A stretch of DNA of 64,000 nucleotides, taken from positions 248,001-312,000 of the forward strand of contig CBDDEJ010000006.1 of the NCBI GenBank assembly GCA_965226915.1, written 5' to 3'. Both the position numbers and the translations under genes were made by a program. Below are positions 18,456-26,942 of the stretch, piece after piece. Source of the DNA: Io17-Chloro-G2 sp965226915 (GTDB taxonomy: Bacteria; Chloroflexota; Dehalococcoidia; Lucifugimonadales; UBA3495). A model generated the notes under the pieces. That model saw only the letters and a list, made by a program, of their open reading frames with translations, had not been told where the DNA came from and made no database searches. How positions within the stretch are numbered: the first letter of the stretch is position 1; each line of letters starts with the position of its first letter.

Positions 18456-18606
18456 TCTCTAGCCATACCCGATGGGGAATCCGAGAGCACATTAACAATA
18501 GTTGCCGCCGATAATCCTCCGGCCAGCGCGACCATGGCATCCAACGCCTTGATGAGTGTCTTATCGGCTATTTCGCCGAAGACGCCACCAGTGCCAACTA
18601 GATAGG
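18452..18606 (-). pseudogene. 3' end of an unrecognised gene cut by the IS3 element
   Basis: The minus frame reads LVGTGGVFGEIADKTLIKAL, then DAMVALAGGLSAATIVNV and ends GMARE-TGA (stop 18,452-18,454). It has a clear protein-like helix pattern. Its 5' part is missing next to the left end of the IS3 element. A response-regulator start lies on the other side of that element, but the two do not read as one known domain. Confidence 0.35.
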
Positions 18607-18708
18607 GAATTGGAGAAGTGAGGTGGTACCCAAAAACTAGACAGGTGGCTAAGAGAGAGTCCAGCTCCTAAAATACCGGCAGCGGTTGCTGTTGGGGAGG
18701 AGAAGGAC

Positions 18709-18993
18709 ATGAGGCAGACGAGGAAGAAACACAGCCCAGCGTTCAAGGCCAACGTGGCCCTGGCCGCTCTTCAAGGGGAAGAGACCATCGCCCAGTTGGC
18801 CAGCCGATTTGAGGTCCATCCCAGCCAGATTCACGCTTGGAAAAGGGCCCTGTTAGAAGGAGCTCCGGAGCTATTTGCCGACAACCATAAATCCCAGGAA
18901 AAGGCCAAAGAAGCTCAAATTGACCAACTCTACCGGCACATCGGCCAGCTGAAGGTGGAACGCGATTTTTTGTCGGAAAGGTCCGGTCTATGA
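18709..18993 (+). CDS. IS3-family transposase OrfA
   Basis: The 94-residue helix-turn-helix protein begins MRQTRKKHSPAFKANVALAA, followed by GEETIAQLASRFEVHPSQIH and a leucine-zipper region (QIDQLYRHIGQLKVERDFL), the standard OrfA architecture. Its end overlaps the ATG of orfB by four bases (18,990-18,993). Confidence 0.9.
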   Translation: MRQTRKKHSPAFKANVALAALQGEETIAQLASRFEVHPSQIHAWKRALLEGAPELFADNHKSQEKAKEAQIDQLYRHIGQLKVERDFLSERSGL

Positions 18994-19215
18994 ATCGCAG
19001 CCTGCGGCAGGCCATGATCGACCGAGGCCATAAGCAACTGTCCCTGGTCCGTCAGTGTACACTGCTGAACATCAGCCGAGCCTCAGTGTACTACCGACCA
19101 GTCTCGACCAGAGCAGAAGACCTGGAGTTGATGGCTCGGATGGACCGTCAGTATTTGAAGACGCCCTTCTACGGTTCCAGGAGGATGAAGGCCTGGCTGC
19201 TGGCAGAGGGCGCCC

Positions 19216-20439
19216 TAGTACTCAGTCATGTTTGGAATCAAAGGGATAGAGACGGTGCAGTTTGGTTCGGGCGTCATGGGTATTGAAGCGCCAGTTGATG
19301 GTAGCTTGGGCGGTGTTGCGCTCCGTAACCAGGGCCTGAACCTCCCGCCCGAGAGCTTCCTCGTCGGGGAGTCGCTGTCTGAGGCAGGAGCGGGACAGTA
19401 CGCTGAACTCGATTTCCGCCATATTCAACCAACTCCCGTGCTTGGGGGTGTAGTGGAACTCCAGCCGTTTGGCAATCCGCCGGGCCTCTGCCGCCGGGAA
19501 CGCCTCGTACAGCGACGCCATGCGGTGAGTGTTCAGGTTGTCCAGGACGACCCGGACCACCTCGACCTCCGGATAGGCCTCGTCCACCAGCCATCGCATC
19601 TGTTGGGCAAAGTCCTCCATCGTGCGCCGTTGGGTCACCGCCACGTGCCGCCACCCGGCCTGCGGCTCACAGGTCAGGAACAGGTTCCGTGTGCCCTCGC
19701 GCCGATACTCGTAGTCCTGCCGCAGCGGAATTCCGGGCCGGGGCGGCAGAGCCGGCCGCGTCTGGGCCAACAACTGGGTGGAGGTCTCGTCAAAGCAGAC
19801 CACCGGCCTTCGCGGGTCATACGGCTCCTCGTATAAGTCCAGCACTTCCTCCATATGCGCCACGAAGTCGGCGCTCACCTTGGGGATGCACCACTCTTTC
19901 TTCTGCCACGGCTTGAGAGCGTTTTTTTGAGCCGCTGGCGCACCCCTTCGTGGGACATGGAGGACGCCAACCCCAACTCGACCACCTTGCCAGCCAACAG
20001 GCGCAGGGTCCAGTGGTCATGCCCCTCCGGGGCTGGGCTGCAGGCCAGCGCGACCAGGTGAGCCTCACCCCGGTCGTCCAACTTTCGGTACCGATGGGCT
20101 TGGGTGCGCTCCCATAGGGCCCCTTCCAACCCATCCTCGACAAACCGCCGCTTGATCCGGTACACCGTGCCCTCCACCACATCGAGGGCTTCGGCCACCC
20201 GGGGAGCCGACCAACCGTCGCCGGTCTTGAGCAGAATCCGCGCCCGGATGGTCATCCGAGCTGGGCTCTTCCCGCCGCGTACCAGGCGTTGGAGATTTCC
20301 CCGTTCTTCCGAAGTCAGCCGGACTGGGTATTTTTCCCTGACCATCACCGCCACCCCCATCAACACTGTCTGCCCACCAGCATAGCGCGATCGGTCACAC
20401 CCTCACATCACCATCTAAAACAAGTTTGACTCAGTACTA
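19216..20439 (-). mobile_element. IS630-family element nested in the IS3 element
   Basis: The ends read TAGTACTCAGTCA on the left and, inverted, TAGTACTGAGTCA on the right, between duplicated TA bases of a CTAG target. The target duplication is TA, the family rule. The transposase is encoded on minus in two overlapping frames. Confidence 0.9.
19222..20366 (-). CDS. IS630-family transposase, two frames joined by a likely -1 frameshift
   Basis: The first frame (20,366-19,875) holds the helix-turn-helix part, RLTSEERGNLQRLVRGGKS and VAEALDVVEGTVYRIKRRF. The second (19,878-19,222) holds the DDE domain: RPVVCFDETSTQL, VVRVVLDNLNTH and KHGSWLNMAEIEFSVLS. The frames meet at a run of seven A on the coding strand (T7 at 19,922-19,928). 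A -1 slip there reads LKKNALKPWQKKEWCIPKV and joins both halves. Such A-rich slippery sites are known for several IS families including IS630, so this is probably programmed rather than damage. The likely start is the inner ATG (MVREKYPVRL). Confidence 0.85.
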
Positions 20440-21164
20440 GTGAGCCGAAGCAAGGTTCGAAGGCTGATGCGGTTGATGGGCCTGGAAGCCATCTATCGGC
20501 GTCCCAACACTAGCAAGCCAGCTCCGGGACATCGGGTCTATCCCTACCTGCTGAAGGGAGTGGATGTTAATCGGGTCGACCAGGTCTGGGCGGCGGACAT
20601 TACCTACATTCCCATGGCTCAGGGCTTCCTGTACCTGGTGGCCATCATGGACTGGCACAGCCGGCATGTGCTGGCCTGGAAGCTCTCCAACACCATGGAC
20701 ACGGACTTCTGTGTGACGGCGTTGGAGGCAGCATTGGGCAAGGGACGGCCGGAGGTCTTTAACACGGACCAGGGGGCACAGTTCACCAGTGATGCCTTTA
20801 CCCAGACGTTGCAGGAGCGGGGCATTCGGGTCAGCATGGATGGTAAAAGTAGGTACCTGGACAACATCTTTGTGGAGCGGTTGTGGCGGAGCATCAAGTA
20901 TGAGGAGGTGTATCTGAAGGCATACCAGACTGTCGCAGAAGCCCGAGTTGGGATCAACGCTTACCTGGAGTTCTACAACCGGCGGAGACCTCACCAGACT
21001 TTGGGCTATCGAACCCCAGCACAGGTGTACCAAAAGGGCCAGGCAGAAAAGAGGGTAGCAGCTCAAGAACCAGGGCTGACATCGGGCTTGGTGAAACCTA
21101 GCGTAGGGGCGGGAGACTCTCTTAATTTAGCCCTCAGGCTGTCTTAATCATTGGGTCCACCTTA

Positions 21165-21235
21165 CAACGCTGAGATAGCTGCAATCCAACCGTCTCGACA
21201 GTGTCTGGGTCGGTCCCTATAAAAAGTATCTTCAT
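21165..21235 (-). pseudogene. Response-regulator receiver domain, first 23 codons only
   Basis: From ATG 21,233-21,235 the frame reads MKILFIGTDPDTVETVGLQL SQR, the first strand and acidic pair of a CheY-like receiver domain, and then runs into the right end of the IS3 element. An AGGA Shine-Dalgarno lies 9-12 nt upstream. The rest of the gene is not found on the far side of the IS. Confidence 0.5.
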
Positions 21236-21399
21236 GGTTATGATTCCTATTTGACCAGATTATTCCACGTTAAGGAGTTGCATCGAATTCCATGGCGGCT
21301 CCACAGTGGCTTACTGGACCCAATCGGGGAAAAATGGTGGGTTACCGGGGATGATTCACTGAACAGCCCCTTACCTGCAAAAACTCCCTGATCTAGGGT

Positions 21400-22158
21400 C
21401 TACTCTTTCCAGAACCGCTCCTCTTTGAACTTCCAACCCTTCAGTGGAAGCTCGCCCTTGAGGTCGGCAATCATCCCGGGGTGGCCGCAGGCGTAGACCA
21501 TCGTGTCATCCTGGGGCAAGTTGAAAATCTGCAAGTACTCCTTAGCGAGCAGGTTAACCCTGCCCTTGGCGCCTCTCCAATCGCTGTTCCCTGCCTCGTT
21601 TGGACGGCTAATGGTAGGGATAAACTGTACGTACTCAGGGTACTGTTTGGCCAGACCGGTTAACTCCAGGTCATAGACCAGCTCATCTTGATAGCTGGCC
21701 CCCAGCAGAAGGTAAAACCGGTGGTCCTGACCACTATTGTGCAAATAGCTGCGGATCATACTGATGAAAGGAGCCACTCCGGTGCCGGTGGCCACCATGA
21801 AGTGGTGGTGAACCTGCTGGTCCATAGTGAATATACCCTTAGCCCGGGGCCGGATGGACATGTTGTCACCCACCTTGAGCTGCCAAATCAAGGGAGTCAG
21901 TTCGCCCGTCGGGACCCGCTCCCCAAATATCTCCAAGAGAGGTTCGTGGGGACCCGAGGCAATGGAGTACGCCCGCTCTATTTTTCCCAGCCCAAGGGTG
22001 CAAAACTGGCCGGGCTTGAAATTGAAAGGACCCTCCTCCGGCTCCAGCTTGAAAACCATTAGATCAGGAGTGAAATCCTGGCGCTCCACAAGCTTCGCTT
22101 TGGGAAACCTAGGATCGAGAGCTATTGTCGTTGCCAGGAAGGGAGCATTTGCAGTCAC
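21400..22158 (-). CDS. Ferredoxin/flavodoxin-NADP(+) reductase (Fpr type)
   Basis: The 252-residue protein transfers electrons between NADPH and ferredoxin or flavodoxin in the cytoplasm. It has an FAD domain with the RAYSIAS motif, a phosphate-binding GTGVAPFISMIRS segment, YQDELVYDLEL, YACGHPGMIADLK and the C-terminal KEERFWKE end typical of bacterial Fpr. The start GTG 22,156-22,158 is chosen because GGAGG lies 8 nt upstream and the length then equals the family norm; a longer ATG-initiated frame to 22,326 would add a non-conserved leader. It stands alone, between an IS element and a non-coding region. Confidence 0.88.
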   Translation of the reverse strand: MTANAPFLATTIALDPRFPKAKLVERQDFTPDLMVFKLEPEEGPFNFKPGQFCTLGLGKIERAYSIASGPHEPLLEIFGERVPTGELTPLIWQLKVGDNMSIRPRAKGIFTMDQQVHHHFMVATGTGVAPFISMIRSYLHNSGQDHRFYLLLGASYQDELVYDLELTGLAKQYPEYVQFIPTISRPNEAGNSDWRGAKGRVNLLAKEYLQIFNLPQDDTMVYACGHPGMIADLKGELPLKGWKFKEERFWKE

Positions 22159-22709
22159 GCTTCTATCCTCCGTGGGGTCAAACCCCAAATCGACTGGAGC
22201 ATTTATACTGGAGCATTTATATGGGATAGGGTATGCGACCGGAGCGAACCACCTCGAACTTGACGCGTCCAGAATGGAGCCAAAACGTTCCAAGAGGTCC
22301 ACGGTCGTGATATTTAGTGACACCACCCCTTACCCGCCACCAGCGGGTTGCGAATGGTTGGCGAAACTCTCAGATACGATCACCCGATCAAGGTGCCAGC
22401 GGAGTCGGACGAGTTCCTTGGCATTGGTCACTTCGTCGGGACGTATAGAGAGCGGCGATCTCTACACCAACATTGACCCGCTCATTCTTGTGGCGGCTGG
22501 CCAACTAAGTTTTGAGTTTGAAAACGGGTCCGTCGGTCACGCCCGCTGCCCGAGTTCCAGCATTGACGCAAGGTCGAAGCTTGGGGCGATGTTTCCGGTC
22601 AGGTTAAGGGGCGAGGGCGAGCCTCCGACAGTGGACGCCTGACATTCTGTCCTTCCCAACCCCTCCCTAGAATCACGCCAAAGGGAAGCCCTGTTATACT
22701 GCCGGGTAT
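22159..22709. other. Non-coding region upstream of fpr with a 14-bp tandem repeat
   Basis: ACTGGAGCATTTAT occurs twice in direct succession at 22,193-22,206 and 22,207-22,220, 35-62 nt upstream of the reductase start. On minus it includes TATAAATG, so it may be part of the promoter or an operator. The remainder up to 22,709 shows no convincing gene. Confidence 0.45.
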
Positions 22710-22982
22710 ATGGCTGCCGCGACGAAAATTCCGCGTAACCGACCACCGGGTTTCTGGTCCCAAGTGATTGTTGCTGCTTTGCGTAACCTGGGCGGGGAAG
22801 CTGATACCGGCGGTGTCTTTGTCTGGACGGAGAAGAACATTCCTCTTACAGAGAGGGAGCTTGAGCAACATCCCTCTGACGGCAATCCTCGTTATCGGCG
22901 CTTGATCCACGGCGCTGCAAGTAAACTGTGGCGTGACGGCTCTCTAATTCACGTTACTCATGGCCGATACCGGCTTCCATAG
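22710..22982 (+). CDS. Small winged-helix protein (Mrr-N/restriction-associated type)
   Basis: The 90-residue product contains FWSQVIVAALRNLGGEA, then PLTERELEQHPSDGNPRYRR and LIHGAASKLWRDGSLIHVTH, ending GRYRLP. This is the pattern of the winged-helix domain found at the N-terminus of Mrr restriction proteins and in stand-alone proteins linked to mobile or restriction genes: a helix, a basic recognition helix with RR, and a wing G.Y.L. It is probably DNA-binding; the target is unknown. Confidence 0.65.
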   Translation: MAAATKIPRNRPPGFWSQVIVAALRNLGGEADTGGVFVWTEKNIPLTERELEQHPSDGNPRYRRLIHGAASKLWRDGSLIHVTHGRYRLP

Positions 22983-22999
22983 CCTCAAATCAGGACACC

Positions 23000-23110
23000 A
23001 TGGACCAATGGTGGCAGATAGACGCCCAGTGGTGGGAGCAAAGGCCGGTCAGCCGGATCTACCACCGGGTGACACTGGAGGACGGGATGCGGCTGGAGAT
23101 TTTTCGGTGA
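23000..23110 (+). pseudogene. Short remnant resembling DUF6504 proteins
   Basis: Thirty-six codons read MDQWWQIDAQWWEQRPVSRI, then YHRVTLEDGMRLEIFR. The WW...PVSRxYxRV.LEDG..L.IF pattern resembles the C-terminal domain of small proteins linked to Y-family polymerases (DUF6504). It ends early where family members continue with H/R-D-L. Could be a remnant or a very small gene. Confidence 0.35.
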
Positions 23111-23121
23111 TTGACTAAAAG

Positions 23122-23169
23122 CAGCATCGCTCCGCAGGAAGGAGGGAGTGGTCCCGCGGAACGATGCTG
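23122..23169. terminator. Hairpin, possible terminator or T-box relic
   Basis: CAGCATCGCTCCGC pairs with GCGGAACGATGCTG (one mismatch) around a 20-nt loop. No T-run follows, so it is not a standard intrinsic terminator. The loop and 3' arm contain GTGGTCCCGCGG, close to the T-box core GGTGGTACCGCGG, but no aminoacyl-tRNA synthetase gene follows. Confidence 0.3.
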
Positions 23170-23362
23170 ATACCCTAGTCTGGACTAAGTGATCTTACTT
23201 GCTAGATGACGTTGACCTCAATGCCAAAACGGACTCAAAAAGGACCAGCTATTGATTGTTTGTTCCTCTTGGTGAACGGCGGCTGTGCGATAATCATCCT
23301 GTCAGGGAGCGGGAACCAGGCCGGCTGACGGCGTCGTTACGAATTACCCGTCCCGTGGAACT

Positions 23363-23503
23363 ATGAAATACGACGTAATTGTAATCGGGGCAGGATCTGC
23401 TGGATGCGCCATGGCTGACCGGCTGTCGGAGGATCCGAGCCGGTCAGTGCTCCTTCTGGAGGCAGGAACGTCTGTTGCGCATGTGCAGCCTGGGAGAATT
23501 TGA
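23363..23503 (+). pseudogene. GMC oxidoreductase N-terminal fragment
   Basis: The frame MKYDVIVIGAGSAGCAMADR LSEDPSRSVLLLEAG is the dinucleotide-binding start of GMC (glucose-methanol-choline) flavin oxidoreductases. It breaks off after 46 codons at a TGA that overlaps the cupin gene start. The remaining about 450 codons are missing, so this is a deletion remnant. Confidence 0.75.
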
Positions 23504-23763
23504 TGAACCATTGGTCCAAAAAGATTTTCAGAGATGACTCGACTCAGGTGGGCGTCTGGGAATGCACGCCGGGTGGTTGGCCAATCGTGGACCGCCCCGA
23601 CACCGAGGTGGCCTCTATTGTGAGCGGCGGGGGCACCGTGACCGACGCCGATGGCACCGAGCACGTGATAGTCCCAGGTTCGGTCATAACGCTGCCGAAG
23701 GGCTGGTCGGGTCGCTGGGACCTCTCCGAGACCCTCCGCAAAGTGTACGTACTTATCGGATAA
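23503..23763 (+). CDS. Cupin domain protein (DUF861/EutQ-like), possibly N-truncated
   Basis: The 86-residue protein has a single small beta-barrel: GVWECTPGGWPIVDRPDTEV, ASIVSGGGTVTDADG, VIVPGSVITLPKGWSGRWDL and a closing RKVYVLI. This is the DUF861 cupin found in ureidoglycine aminohydrolase-like and related proteins. The usual histidine-rich metal motif is not present. The start at 23,503 lies at the junction with the GMC remnant, so a few N-terminal residues may be foreign. The amidase gene follows after 81 bp on the same strand and the two may act together in nitrogen-compound degradation, which is an inference. Confidence 0.7.
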   Translation: MNHWSKKIFRDDSTQVGVWECTPGGWPIVDRPDTEVASIVSGGGTVTDADGTEHVIVPGSVITLPKGWSGRWDLSETLRKVYVLIG

Positions 23764-23844
23764 CGTCCATCGAGAGAAGGACCGGACGATTTCCAAGTTT
23801 ACCTGCGGGGCATGCGGTCCTTGATGGAGCGAAGGAGACTACCA

Positions 23845-25251
23845 ATGAGCGAGACCCCTCTGCACTTCAAAACAATCATCGAATTGGCAGCCCTCTTCAA
23901 GTCGAAAGCGCTATCGCCCGTGGAAGTGACAGAAGCGATGCTGTCCCGCATCCAGGCGCAGGACCCTCAATATAGGAGCTACGCCACGGTCATGGCCGAG
24001 CAAGCTAGGGCATCCGCCAAAGCTGCGGAGCGGGCTATTGCCGCCGGAAACTATCTGAGCTCCCTCCACGGCGTCCCGGTCGCGGTCAAGGACCTGTGCT
24101 TCACGAAGGGCGTAGCCACAATGGGAGCCACAAAAGCTCTGATGGACCACGTCCCGGATTTTGACTGCACGGTAGTGCAGAAGCTGAACGCCGCCGGTGC
24201 GGTTATTTTGGGCAAACTCAACCTCACAGAAGGCGCCATGGCGGGTTACAACCCCGAGTTTCAGGTGCCTGTAAACCCTTGGGGCGCCAACCTCTGGAGC
24301 GGGGCCTCTTCTAGTGGCTCTGGGGTGGCCACGTCTGCGGGGCTTTGTTACGGGTCGTTGGGCAGCGATACCGGTGGGTCTATCAGATTCCCTTCTGCTG
24401 CCTGCGGCATAGTGGGAATCAAGCCCACTTGGGGGAGGGTCAGCCGCTATGGAGTGCTGGCCTTGGCCGAATCCTTGGACCATATTGGACCCATGACTCG
24501 TAGTGCAGCCGACGCCGGGATTATACTTCAGACCATAGCTGGCCTGGACCCGAACGACCCCACGTCTTTGTCCGCACCGGTGCCCGACATGCTGGAGGGA
24601 ATCGGCCAAGGTGTCCGAGGCCTTCGAATCGGCCTGGACGAAGTCTACATCTCTGGAGATACCGACCCTCAGTTGACGGAAAGCGTGTTGGCCGGAATCC
24701 GGGTGCTGGAAGGGCTAGGAGCGGTGATAGTCCCGATACAAATGCCCGATGGCAGCGAATACATGGAGGCATGGGCAGCGCTTTGCTCTGCGGAGGCGGT
24801 CGCTGCCCACGAGGCGACTTACCCGTCACGCCGGGACGACTACGGCCCGTGGTTCCAAGGCTGGTTGGATATGGGTGCGGGGGTCACCGGAAGCCAATAT
24901 TCCAAAGCTAATAACGTTCGCTCCGCCTGCCGCGGCCTCTTGAACAATGTCTTCGAGAATATTGACGTAATCGGCTGCCCAACTATGACTACCCCTCCCT
25001 TCCCCATCACCCTGGAGGAAATGTACAGTGCCGAATTTTTGCTGGACAACCTCCAATGGGGCCGATTCACGGTGCCATTCGACTTCAGCGGCGCTCCCAC
25101 TATCTCATTGCCTTGTGGCCAGAACAGCGAAGGACTGCCCCTCAGCATTCAGTTCGTAGGGAAGCACCTTTCCGAGCCGCTTCTATGCCGAATAGGGCAT
25201 ACATTTGAGGAGAACACCCAGTGGCACAACCTCCGGCCAAACATTGAGTGA
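23845..25251 (+). CDS. Amidase signature family hydrolase
   Basis: The 468-residue cytoplasmic enzyme hydrolyses a C-N amide bond. It contains the complete catalytic triad of the family: Lys in VAVKDLCFTKGV, the cis-Ser in SGASSSGSGVATSAG and the nucleophile Ser in SDTGGSIRFPSAACGIVG. The start ATG 23,845 follows GAAGGAGA. The length is normal. The substrate cannot be predicted; relatives include Glu-tRNA amidotransferase subunit A, but no gatB/gatC is nearby, so a catabolic amidase is more likely. Confidence 0.92.
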   Translation: MSETPLHFKTIIELAALFKSKALSPVEVTEAMLSRIQAQDPQYRSYATVMAEQARASAKAAERAIAAGNYLSSLHGVPVAVKDLCFTKGVATMGATKALMDHVPDFDCTVVQKLNAAGAVILGKLNLTEGAMAGYNPEFQVPVNPWGANLWSGASSSGSGVATSAGLCYGSLGSDTGGSIRFPSAACGIVGIKPTWGRVSRYGVLALAESLDHIGPMTRSAADAGIILQTIAGLDPNDPTSLSAPVPDMLEGIGQGVRGLRIGLDEVYISGDTDPQLTESVLAGIRVLEGLGAVIVPIQMPDGSEYMEAWAALCSAEAVAAHEATYPSRRDDYGPWFQGWLDMGAGVTGSQYSKANNVRSACRGLLNNVFENIDVIGCPTMTTPPFPITLEEMYSAEFLLDNLQWGRFTVPFDFSGAPTISLPCGQNSEGLPLSIQFVGKHLSEPLLCRIGHTFEENTQWHNLRPNIE

Positions 25252-25266
25252 GATTTCAATAACTGA

Positions 25267-25389
25267 AGAACCGCCGAGAAGAACAAGGCTGTGGCCCTGT
25301 TGGACAAGTCCCTCGCCATCTCCAGCGAGCTGGGCATGCGGCCATTGATGGAGCGGGTGCTGTCTAGACGGGAGATTCTAAAGGCTTAA
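25267..25389 (+). pseudogene. C-terminal tail of a kinase-AAA-TPR regulator
   Basis: The frame NKAVALLDKSLAISSELGMR, then PLMERVLSRREILKA-stop, matches the usual end of large Chloroflexota AAA/TPR regulators (LLDESLAISxELGMRPLMERVLxRR). It could be the lost tail of the kinase at 7360 or of a paralogue. No start is present; it lies just after the amidase. Confidence 0.5.
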
Positions 25390-25734
25390 AACTTGGCGTA
25401 GCCCGTTGTCAGGAAAGGGGATGCTATTGGTATTGGAAGTGGCAATCCTAGACGTCAAAACCCGTTCCTCCGGTGAAGTGGCAGGCTCACCAAATCTGTG
25501 GACTCCTTGATAAACGACCCAAGCCCAAACCCTAGACATCCCGTCTCGGCGGCAAATGCGCCTCAGCTCCGAGTCAGCCTCATCCCGCCACTCGCTTGCG
25601 GGCAATTTACCCGGTTCCCGGCGCATCAACTGGTAGAGGGCATCATGGACCAAGGAACCGCGCATAAACCTCTTGGTGTCTGGCGCCGGTCCCGACGCCC
25701 CATCCCACGCCCGAGCAGCTGGGCTAAAACGCAT
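25378..25734 (-). pseudogene. DUF1353 family protein, 5' end lost or frameshifted
   Basis: The frame contains AWDGASGPAPDTKRFMRG, SLVHDALYQLMRR, and ADSELRRICRRDGMSRVWAW VVYQGV, the conserved core of DUF1353 (a family common in phage and mobile regions). The family's N-terminal strands are not in this frame. An overlapping frame (25,934-25,626) upstream may carry them across a shift near 25,735, but the match is weak. Confidence 0.5.
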
Positions 25735-26137
25735 CCAACCTGACTACGTTTAAGCCAATCTAAATAGACTTCTTCGACTAGATCAGTGCGCCCTCCGAAA
25801 TCCGAATCTTGCTTGATAATCGATTGTGCCAAAAGCAAATCAAGATAATCCCGCCTACTTGAGAATAACATGCGTCTACCACGCTCATCCGCCAGAACAT
25901 TGCTCGTATTTACGTCTGAAAAGTCAATTGGCATGTTTTCATCCGACTGGACAAGGGCATACCCACGCAGGCATTAAAATGATCTACCGCCCAACCCTCA
26001 CTTTCTTGGGATTTGGCATGTCCAAAATTTCGCCCAGGCAAGCCAGGTAATCCACGATACGCTGACTTCTAGGAGAACACCGATTCCGGGGAGTCAATTG
26101 GTTTCCAGTCCCCTTAACCATAATATACTCTCTCATC

Positions 26138-26245
26138 ATGGCCAGCGAACGGCTGCAACGGCACATTGAACGACTTCTTGATGAAGCTGATCAAGCAATC
26201 AAGGACAAGCTATCGCAAGGTACGACAGCAAAGTCGCAGCAGTAA
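26138..26245 (+). pseudogene. First codons of a kinase paralogue
   Basis: Reads MASERLQRHIERLLDEADQA and stops after 35 codons. It parallels MARERSQRRTERLLDEAEEA at 7360, including the DNA before the start (CTC(A)TCATCATGGCCAG). It is therefore a duplicate 5' end whose body was deleted. Confidence 0.55.
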
Positions 26246-26615
26246 CCTGATCGAGTTTGTAGGGGAGGCAGATGGCAGGCGAAATGATCGATGCATCACC
26301 ACGGCCCGGCTGGCCGCCAGATGTTGACCTAACTCTGCTACGAAACCAAGTCCTTTGGGCGCAAAGCCAGAACCAAATAGCCGTAGATCGTCGGGGTGGG
26401 CGGAAGCGTCAAGGTGCAGAAGTAATTCGTGACTCTCCGGTTAATCTCTGCAACAGCAGGCGAGCTAGGGTCTCTGAGTGCAGCTGACTATATACTGCTT
26501 CGAAGTTCGCGCTCTTTCCTTCGAAGTTCAAATGACGACTTGGACCTTCAAAGACAAGACTTTAGGAAGCGATCGAACGTTTAAACCGTAGCTGATACTC
26601 AAGTGATTGAGGCGG
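26246..26615. other. Region without confident gene
   Basis: A 71-codon plus-strand frame from 26,272 (MAGEMIDASPRPGWPPDVDL, then TLLRNQVLWAQSQ) has protein-like sequence in its first half only and may be another remnant. Nothing else is seen. Confidence 0.3.
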
Positions 26616-26942
26616 TTATCCAACAATGGTGAGAGAGTGATGAACAATCAAGAAGTCCCGTTCGCCGGCCGAGATGCCATGCGAAATGCTACGTATGCGA
26701 GGCTTGTTGATTAGGAACCTCATCCACCACCGTGTTTCTAGTGTGACTGTGACTTCCCTACCTATCGCAACCGAGTCGTAAAGCTCCGACAAGAGATTGT
26801 ACTCAAGCCCGGAAACGCAGATATAGTGATAAATGTTTTCCAGGTCCGGGTCTGCTCCTTCTGCATGGACTTCCGTCTCCTCTATTCGCTTCGCAGTAAC
26901 AATACCGGTTAACTCAAGAGGCATGCGATGTTTCTTGCTCAT
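26616..26942 (-). CDS. Hypothetical protein, 108 residues
   Basis: Starts MSKKHRMPLELTGIVTAKRI and contains IYHYICVSGLEYNLLSELYD and VTVTLETRWWMRFLINKP. It appears to be a small soluble mixed alpha/beta protein with no signal peptide. No family recognised. It stands alone. Confidence 0.45.
   Translation of the reverse strand: MSKKHRMPLELTGIVTAKRIEETEVHAEGADPDLENIYHYICVSGLEYNLLSELYDSVAIGREVTVTLETRWWMRFLINKPRIRSISHGISAGERDFLIVHHSLTIVG

Larger units (their letters stand above)
18990..21147 (+). pseudogene. IS3-family transposase OrfB, split by IS630
   Basis: The first 75 codons (to 19,214) contain the HTH_21 region SLVRQCTLLNISRASVYYRP and YGSRRMKAWLL. The remainder (20,437-21,147) contains the rve integrase core: DQVWAADITYIPMAQGFLYL, NTDQGAQFTSDAF, and NIFVERLWRSIKYEEVYL with the DDE glutamate. 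Removing 19,216-20,437 restores a continuous 311-codon frame across EGA-L-VSRSK. Inactive as it stands. Confidence 0.9.
18619..21164 (+). mobile_element. IS3-family element interrupted by an IS630-family element
   Basis: The outer ends are imperfect inverted repeats: GAGGTGGTACCC near 18,620 and GGGTCCACCTTA ending near 21,164. Inside are orfA and orfB of an IS3 element on plus. orfB is split at a CTAG by an IS630 element (19,216-20,439). Without the insertion the IS is about 1.3 kb, normal for IS3. Exact borders are estimated. Confidence 0.8.

Noticed and set aside
21827..22642. 271-codon frame running from fpr into the upstream region
   Set aside because: Half of it is antisense to fpr and the rest has no family-like blocks.
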